This document shows positions 6,155-10,013 of a stretch of DNA of 10,013 nucleotides, one piece after another. The stretch lies in the NCBI GenBank assembly GCA_021851985.1, contig JAJZOS010000023.1:1-10013 (forward strand), written 5' to 3'. Positions within the stretch are counted from its first letter, which is position 1, and every line of letters starts with the position of its first letter. A model generated the notes under the pieces. That model worked only from the letters and a program-made list of their open reading frames with translations. It was not told the origin of the DNA and searched no databases. Made by a program: the position numbers and the translations under genes. The stretch comes from Microcaldota archaeon (GTDB taxonomy: Archaea > Micrarchaeota > Micrarchaeia > Micrarchaeales > CABMGC01).

Positions 6155-7135
6155 TTACTCCCACTCAAAAAGACTGCCATCGGCTTTCTTTTGCCTAAAT
6201 TTCAAATATTTAATAATTTCCTTTAACCCCTTCTCTAAATCATATTTCAACTTCCAACCCAACACCTCAGACGCTTTAGAATTATCGCCTATGAGCACCT
6301 TTGCATCTAATGGACGTGCAGGGGTCTGCTTCCACAGAATCTCGCCCTTAAATCCAACCAACTTGGCTATTAACTCTGCCGTTTCTTTTGTAGTATATCC
6401 TTTGCCTGAACAGATATTGAATGTTTGTTTTATGGCTTTCTCATTGCCAAGGGCTGTCATATATGCATTGACGTGATCATCGACATATACCCAGTCCCTT
6501 ACTGCATCTGGATCCCCTAGACGAACTTTGTTCTGTGTCAGCATCTGTGTTATAGTGCGCTCTATGAAGAAATGCTTGTTGTCCTTTCTCCCATATGTAT
6601 TGAATGGGCGCATTATAGTGTATGGGAAATCATACGCCAAACCCATGTAATTTAGGTAATGATCTACTGCAACCTTAGCCACAGCATAGGGGCTATTTGG
6701 TATTAATGCGCTTGTTTCTGTTAGCTTTTCTTTATCTGAGAGTATGGACATTCCATACTCCTCGCTTGTCCCTGCAACTATAAACTGCTTAAAATTATTT
6801 GCCTCATGCCTGCAAGCTTCCGCAAGATTTATCGAACCCAGATAATTTACTTCGCTGACTTCGATATAGTTGTCATAGCTAAAACTAACCGCTGATAATG
6901 CTGCCAGATGTATAACTGCATTGGGTTGGATTTCCTTTATTATGCTCCTAACTCTGTTATAGTCCGTAAGATTCGCATAATGTTTTATTATATTGTCTTT
7001 CTGGTCCAAGCTGTATCGTCCAGTAACATATCTCTCGAGGATGTGTACCTCAAAATTTTTCTCTAAAAGTTTACTCACAAGTTCCTTGCCGATAAATCCA
7101 GTTGTGCCTGTTACTAAAATTCGTTTGATTTCCAT
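6155..7135 (-). CDS. NAD(P)-dependent NDP-sugar epimerase/dehydratase (extended SDR)
   Basis: This 326-residue protein has the Rossmann motif GTTGFIG (10-16) and HLAALSAV (76-83). It keeps the substrate Ser/Thr in GTSEEYG (122-128) and the catalytic Y150-x3-K154 in SPYAVAK. Further marks are MRPFNTYGR, VRDWVYVDDHV (212-222) and the C-terminal TPARPLDAKVLIGDNSKA, which binds the nucleotide sugar. The last fits GDP-mannose 4,6-dehydratase, GDP-6-deoxymannose reductase and UDP-glucose epimerase relatives; I cannot separate these by eye. It should act in the cytosol making an activated sugar for the flanking glycosyltransferases. The ATG at 7135 lies 2 bases after the GT2 stop. Confidence 0.92.
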   Translation of the reverse strand: MEIKRILVTGTTGFIGKELVSKLLEKNFEVHILERYVTGRYSLDQKDNIIKHYANLTDYNRVRSIIKEIQPNAVIHLAALSAVSFSYDNYIEVSEVNYLGSINLAEACRHEANNFKQFIVAGTSEEYGMSILSDKEKLTETSALIPNSPYAVAKVAVDHYLNYMGLAYDFPYTIMRPFNTYGRKDNKHFFIERTITQMLTQNKVRLGDPDAVRDWVYVDDHVNAYMTALGNEKAIKQTFNICSGKGYTTKETAELIAKLVGFKGEILWKQTPARPLDAKVLIGDNSKASEVLGWKLKYDLEKGLKEIIKYLKFRQKKADGSLFEWE

Positions 7136-7137
7136 AT

Positions 7138-7917
7138 TTACGCCTTATTATTAATTTTTTCAAAATGTGAATATTCCCAATTACTTATTCCTTTTTTTGC
7201 AGGGTATATCTTATTTATCTTTGCAAAAATATATAATAGTGCAATCCCAATCGAATTTAATCGTGATTTAGTCTTATTTCTCTCTTCCAACTCACCCAAA
7301 TTAAACGCAGTTCCTCTAATATAATCTATTCTTGCCCGAAATGTGCGATATTTGTGGCCCAGCATAGTCGAGGAATACTCTTTTTTCTCAATCGTATTCT
7401 TATTCGCTTCATGATGCCCAATATTGGAGTAGTCCATTGGATTAATAGGAATTATTATGTTTGCCCCAATCGCTCTCGCTCTTGCCACTCGCTCTACATC
7501 TTCGGCATAATTTAAATTCCTCCAAAATAATTTTTTATTCAATTCGGCTCTGCTTATACCTTTATGGATGCATATATCGTTCTTTTTATACTTTTTTTGA
7601 GCGTATTTTAAATAGTCAATAAATGTCTTTCCGTATACTTCATCAAAATCTACAAAGAACATTATATCATTTGGTCGTGCTTCCTGAAGCGCTGCCTCCA
7701 TTGCTATCTGCTTTCCTTCTCCACGAGAGCATTTTTTACGATGCAAAGTACGAATTCTACTATTTCCCAATGCCTCTAATGCTAGATACTCCCACGAACC
7801 ATCGGTACTATAATTATCGACGATATACATCTGATACCTCACATTATTCAAGCTGGCCAGGCACTCTGCCACCCACTTTCTGTTGTTGTAGATTGTTCCA
7901 TAAATATAGATTGTTAT
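7138..7917 (-). CDS. Glycosyltransferase family 2, apparent non-standard start
   Basis: The GT-A fold signature is clear: first strand ITIYIYGTIYNNRKWVAECL, then IVDNYSTDGS (32-41), RGEGKQIAMEAAL, and the metal-binding DFD (90-92) in FFVDFDE. Translation from the first standard start, GTG at 7872, would remove the essential first strand and Y-N-N loop. The frame is open upstream only to two TGA codons just before 7926, leaving TTA, ATA, ATC or ATT as candidate starts. ATA at 7917 is used here; its A is the last base of the preceding stop, and GAGGCGAT lies just upstream as a Shine-Dalgarno match. Length is then 259 residues. The C-terminus lacks obvious membrane helices. Either a rare start or a small indel in the first codons would explain it. 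Confidence 0.88.
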   Translation of the reverse strand: MTIYIYGTIYNNRKWVAECLASLNNVRYQMYIVDNYSTDGSWEYLALEALGNSRIRTLHRKKCSRGEGKQIAMEAALQEARPNDIMFFVDFDEVYGKTFIDYLKYAQKKYKKNDICIHKGISRAELNKKLFWRNLNYAEDVERVARARAIGANIIIPINPMDYSNIGHHEANKNTIEKKEYSSTMLGHKYRTFRARIDYIRGTAFNLGELEERNKTKSRLNSIGIALLYIFAKINKIYPAKKGISNWEYSHFEKINNKA

Positions 7918-8402
7918 TAAATCGCCTCATCAAGATATTTCTGATATGTTTTTATTATTCTTTCAAGCCGAGAAATGTTTTTTTCAAGTGCGGCGGTATC
8001 TAATCCCTCCTTTTCCGCAAAAGGGATATAAACGCTTTTCTGGATTTCAATGCTGTTTTCTAACTCTTGTATGTTAAATGAATAATTTATATATTCTTTA
8101 CTGTTGCGGATTACTTTATAATTCAAGGGCTGATCAATTCCAGAAAGCTCATACTCTTTTTTAATAACATCCCGAAGTAAACTTACAGAAAACCACACCG
8201 CCAGCACATAAAAACTCGCTGCCGCTACCACAAACAAAATAATTCCCTCAATTGGGGATATGGTCGGGACCCAAAGTTTCAAATCCGCTAAAATTATGAG
8301 CAGAAGCGAAAATATCCCCGACACCGTCGCAAACACGAACCCATACCCACGCCGAAAGTGCACATAGCTCTGCCCTAACAGTTGCCCGACTTCTTTTAGC
8401 AT
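7917..8402 (-). CDS. Two-helix membrane protein with C-terminal coiled coil
   Basis: I do not recognise a family. Two hydrophobic helices are visible at about 21-41 (GFVFATVSGIFSLLLIILAD) and 51-76 (IEGIILFVVAAASF onward). A charged soluble part follows, and its end (about 130-160, TAALEKNISRLERIIKTYQK) looks like a coiled coil. There is no cleavable signal peptide. The Arg/Lys-rich start (HFRRGY) and the RDVIKKEY after helix two suggest both tails face the cytoplasm. The ATG at 8402 lies 1 base after the previous stop and its own stop overlaps the GT2 start. Pairing with the next membrane protein suggests a membrane anchor or complex for the glycosylation genes (inference). Confidence 0.75.
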   Translation of the reverse strand: MLKEVGQLLGQSYVHFRRGYGFVFATVSGIFSLLLIILADLKLWVPTISPIEGIILFVVAAASFYVLAVWFSVSLLRDVIKKEYELSGIDQPLNYKVIRNSKEYINYSFNIQELENSIEIQKSVYIPFAEKEGLDTAALEKNISRLERIIKTYQKYLDEAI

Positions 8403-8403
8403 A

Positions 8404-8853
8404 TTATTCCTCTGCTTTTACCCTGTTTTGCATTTTTGCAAAATTAATCCCCGCTACATATGCCCCAAGCCCAAACGCAAACATAATCACGCCCTCAAAC
8501 ATTATCACTGTTGCATTGCCCGTTGGTGTGGCAACAATCTGCCCAAATGCGAGGATTACGCACAGCCCAACTGCTATTAGCGACAGCCCAACCACTGCCA
8601 CAATTCCCCATCCAATATTCCTAATAACTGCCACTATCGCTTCCCATCCCAATCCCAATGCGATCAAAGTCCATACCAAAACAAATTGATTATTAAAATA
8701 ATTTGACACGGCCACCCCTTCTGTGAATAGTCCAACGAAGTAGAATAGCAGATAGAATCCGATTACAAAATTCCCATTCTCTATCAAATTCTTTTTTATC
8801 CATGCTCTTATTTTTAGTTTTAACTCTTTTTTCTCGTCGTTTTTGGTTTTCAT
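8404..8853 (-). CDS. Four-helix small membrane protein
   Basis: The 149-residue protein begins with a strongly basic tail (residues 1-22, many Lys). Four hydrophobic helices then lie near 28-46, 56-77, 81-105 and 113-137, followed by a short charged C-terminus. Glycine- and valine-rich helices such as WGIVAVVGLSLIAVG and MFAFGLGAYVAG are typical of small inner-membrane proteins. No family signature is evident. GGT lies a few bases before the ATG at 8853. By position it is co-transcribed with the two-helix protein and the glycosyltransferases. Flippase- or holin-like roles cannot be judged from sequence alone. Confidence 0.75.
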   Translation of the reverse strand: MKTKNDEKKELKLKIRAWIKKNLIENGNFVIGFYLLFYFVGLFTEGVAVSNYFNNQFVLVWTLIALGLGWEAIVAVIRNIGWGIVAVVGLSLIAVGLCVILAFGQIVATPTGNATVIMFEGVIMFAFGLGAYVAGINFAKMQNRVKAEE

Positions 8854-8857
8854 ACTA

Positions 8858-9064
8858 TTACCTTATCGTTGTTTCTTGAATATATCTATTCAAATGTCTT
8901 TTAGCACACCTAACTGAGCAAAAGTGGTCTTCTGCTTCTCCATTTATGCAAAATATGCGTTTGCCTAATTTCAGATTTATTTTTTTATTACATTCTTCAC
9001 AAGTTCTGATGAGGTCATTACCACATTCATCGCAAGTCCAACTTACTTCCTCTTTGTTTTCCAT
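8858..9064 (-). CDS. Small zinc-ribbon protein with TRASH/MYM-like C-terminus
   Basis: In 68 residues there are seven cysteines in ordered groups: C11-x2-C14, C22-x2-C25, then C39, C49 and C53 followed by H57. The first four look like a zinc ribbon (CDECGNDLIRTCEEC). The second set, FC-x9-C-x3-C-x3-H, resembles the TRASH/MYM type of metal-binding finger. Such small proteins often bind nucleic acid or sense metal. The ATG at 9064 is chosen because GTGAT lies 5 bases before it; the in-frame GTG at 9073 is within that site. It lies 10 bases after the preceding gene and 4 before the four-helix membrane gene. Confidence 0.78.
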   Translation of the reverse strand: MENKEEVSWTCDECGNDLIRTCEECNKKINLKLGKRIFCINGEAEDHFCSVRCAKRHLNRYIQETTIR

Positions 9065-9074
9065 ATTTATCACG

Positions 9075-9521
9075 TTACTTCACTTCTTTCAAAACTTTAA
9101 TGGCCTCAGCAAATCCATCTCTAAATGCACAGACTTCGCTTGCTGAATAAAAATCATTCCCATACTTCTCCGCAAAATATGAACTATTTTCTTTTATCCA
9201 TCCCTCATTCTCCTCTAGTTTTCTAATACATTGTGCCCATCCCTTATATGCTCCAATCCTCATCCCAAGCTCATGCGCATCTGTCGTTGGTTGGAGCATC
9301 TGCCATTTAGAGAATATTATCTTCTCCAAATGGTATACTTGTTTTCCATTATTTGAGGGAAGTTTAAGCACTTCGCACCACATCACATCGCCCACTTTGA
9401 GCTCGCCCATACTCGGACTCGGGGCAAACGTGATATATTCTTCGCCATGCATCCCGACCAATGTAAAGGGGGCATCTCCCCTCATCTCAACTATTCGCTG
9501 AATTTTTACTTCTCTTTCCAT
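9075..9521 (-). CDS. Hypothetical 148-residue protein with OB-like N-terminus
   Basis: The first 65 residues are beta-rich with the spacing of an OB- or S1-like barrel: VKIQRIVEMRGD, FTLVGMHGEEYITF, then LKVGDVMWCEVLKL. The second half (about 80-148) is helical and charged, including GAYKGWAQCIRKLEENEGW and a terminal AEAIKVLKEVK. No family is recognised. Its ATG lies 4 bases after the 47-residue gene, and GGTAATTAG just before it is a weak ribosome binding site. The cysteines are isolated. A nucleic-acid-binding role is possible from the fold guess only. Confidence 0.7.
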   Translation of the reverse strand: MEREVKIQRIVEMRGDAPFTLVGMHGEEYITFAPSPSMGELKVGDVMWCEVLKLPSNNGKQVYHLEKIIFSKWQMLQPTTDAHELGMRIGAYKGWAQCIRKLEENEGWIKENSSYFAEKYGNDFYSASEVCAFRDGFAEAIKVLKEVK

Positions 9522-9525
9522 CTAA

Positions 9526-9669
9526 TTACCTGCCATCAAATCTAATATACACATTATCTCCCACTACCTCAATTCCCAGCCCACTTTTGCACATTGCGCT
9601 TACTGATTCCAAAAGCAAATGCACATCCCCGAGCGTTTTGCACCCAGCATTTTTTGTGTTTATTCTCAT
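9526..9669 (-). CDS. 47-residue micro-protein, unknown
   Basis: This short gene fills the only gap in an otherwise gapless operon. It has an ATG at 9669 preceded by AACGTGA with 5 bases of spacing, the same start region as two other genes here, and it ends 4 bases before the next ATG. The protein begins MRINTKNAGCKTL and ends GIEVVGDNVYIRFDGR, predicted as a short helix (LLLESVSAMCKSG) followed by a beta hairpin. It is soluble with two cysteines. The start signal and tight fit make it a credible gene; the function is unknown. Confidence 0.65.
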   Translation of the reverse strand: MRINTKNAGCKTLGDVHLLLESVSAMCKSGLGIEVVGDNVYIRFDGR

Positions 9670-9682
9670 ATTATTCACGTTT

Positions 9683-9886
9683 TTATATATAATTCAACTT
9701 CCTCTCATCTTTTTTAGATACTCTGTTGCGCAGCCACTCCACACCCAAATTTGCTACATATTTGCGGTGGTTTTCGCACAGCGGGATCAAATTTTCTTTG
9801 TTTTCCGCTTTTAGCACTAAATTGCCCGTAGCTTTTATCCAGCAGAATATAACTGCGCAGTGCCCAGTTCGCTTTTTCCTTAACAT
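9683..9886 (-). CDS. Small HNH-like zinc-finger protein
   Basis: In 67 residues there is a C10-x4-C15 pair and a C37-x2-H40 pair inside ENLIPLCENHRKYV, which closely matches the end of HNH endonuclease domains (N-L-x-x-L-C-x-x-H). The central His that activates water in HNH nucleases is absent: the usual position reads NLVLKAENKEN. It may thus be an inactive or DNA-binding derivative. The ATG at 9886 is chosen because GAGGT lies 6 bases upstream; a TTG at 9931 would overlap the previous gene by 41 bases. It lies 4 bases after the preceding stop. Confidence 0.65.
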   Translation of the reverse strand: MLRKKRTGHCAVIFCWIKATGNLVLKAENKENLIPLCENHRKYVANLGVEWLRNRVSKKDERKLNYI

Positions 9887-9890
9887 CCCA

Positions 9891-10013
9891 CTACCTCTTT
9901 CCCTCCACGACTTTAATTTCCTTTTCCGCAATGAGCTTATGGATAGCAGCTATCTTGCCGCTAAGCCCATACTCTGCTGCCAGGAGCCTAAGCACTTTTG
10001 CTTCTTTTTCGCG
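9891..10013 (-). CDS. C-terminal end of an unknown gene (5' partial)
   Basis: The frame is open from the window edge to a TAG at 9891-9893, giving 40 residues of a charged helical tail (REKEAKVLRLLAAEYGLSGK and onward, ending VVEGKR). No motif is visible. It has the same direction and tight spacing as the genes after it, so it is the upstream member of the same operon. Confidence 0.6.
   Translation of the reverse strand, partial: REKEAKVLRLLAAEYGLSGKIAAIHKLIAEKEIKVVEGKR

Noticed and set aside
6135..6476. + strand open frame opposite the epimerase C-terminus
   Set aside because: It is a shadow of a strongly conserved reductase; the epimerase motifs explain the codon pattern.
7623..8003. + strand open frame spanning the GT2 start
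   Set aside because: It is antisense to the GT2 donor-site motifs and the end of a membrane protein gene, without its own signals.
9682..9692. TATA box before the 47-residue gene
   Set aside because: The TATATATAA is made by the last codons and stop of the HNH-like gene and is too close to the ATG for a normal promoter, so it is probably coincidental.

Overview
The window looks archaeal. It has BRE/TATA-like boxes (about 3094-3107 on + and 5014-5027 on -), a TnpB gene placed as a leaderless transcript, GTGA-type ribosome binding sites that pair with an archaeal 16S tail, and a replication protein ending in a winged helix of the kind seen at the C-terminus of archaeal MCM/Cdc6 proteins. Base composition is AT-rich. 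The mix of genes (replication ATPase, orphan DNA methyltransferase, TnpB transposon, many short unknown genes) suggests an accessory region: an integrated or free plasmid-like or viral element. I cannot name the species.

Layout: + strand genes fill 2-4400 and - strand genes fill 4546-10013, converging on a 145-base gap (4401-4545) that holds the transposon right end and a GC-rich hairpin. The + side starts with a large P-loop replication ATPase whose 5' end lies outside the window. It is followed by a 92-residue unknown protein and a DNA methyltransferase that has lost its 3' part at an IS200/IS605-type element (about 3043-4447) carrying only tnpB. The element has stem-loop ends, an intact RuvC triad and a probable omega RNA.

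The most striking signal lies inside the ATPase gene. Between 1679 and 2091 the reading frame stays open, but the DNA carries eleven exact copies of GTGTAAC/GTTACAC, a 49-base stretch with only three G/C bases, three TCGACAAAAAA blocks exactly 31 bases apart, a 23-base direct repeat, and a C-rich tract. This is the architecture of an iteron-type replication origin. It sits in the linker between the ATPase core and the C-terminal winged helix, much as the lambda origin sits inside gene O.

The - side reads as one tightly packed transcription unit entering from the right edge: a partial gene, an HNH-like zinc protein, a 47-residue micro-protein, a 148-residue unknown, a zinc-ribbon protein, two small membrane proteins, a GT2 glycosyltransferase, an NDP-sugar epimerase/dehydratase and a GT4-type glycosyltransferase. 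Gaps are 1-13 bases or overlaps. The last five suggest a surface-glycan or envelope-modifying module. A separate gene with its own TATA box (4546-4965) encodes a possible nucleic-acid-binding protein. The GT2 gene seems to lack a standard start codon, and three genes share a near-identical AACGTGA-N5-ATG start region.
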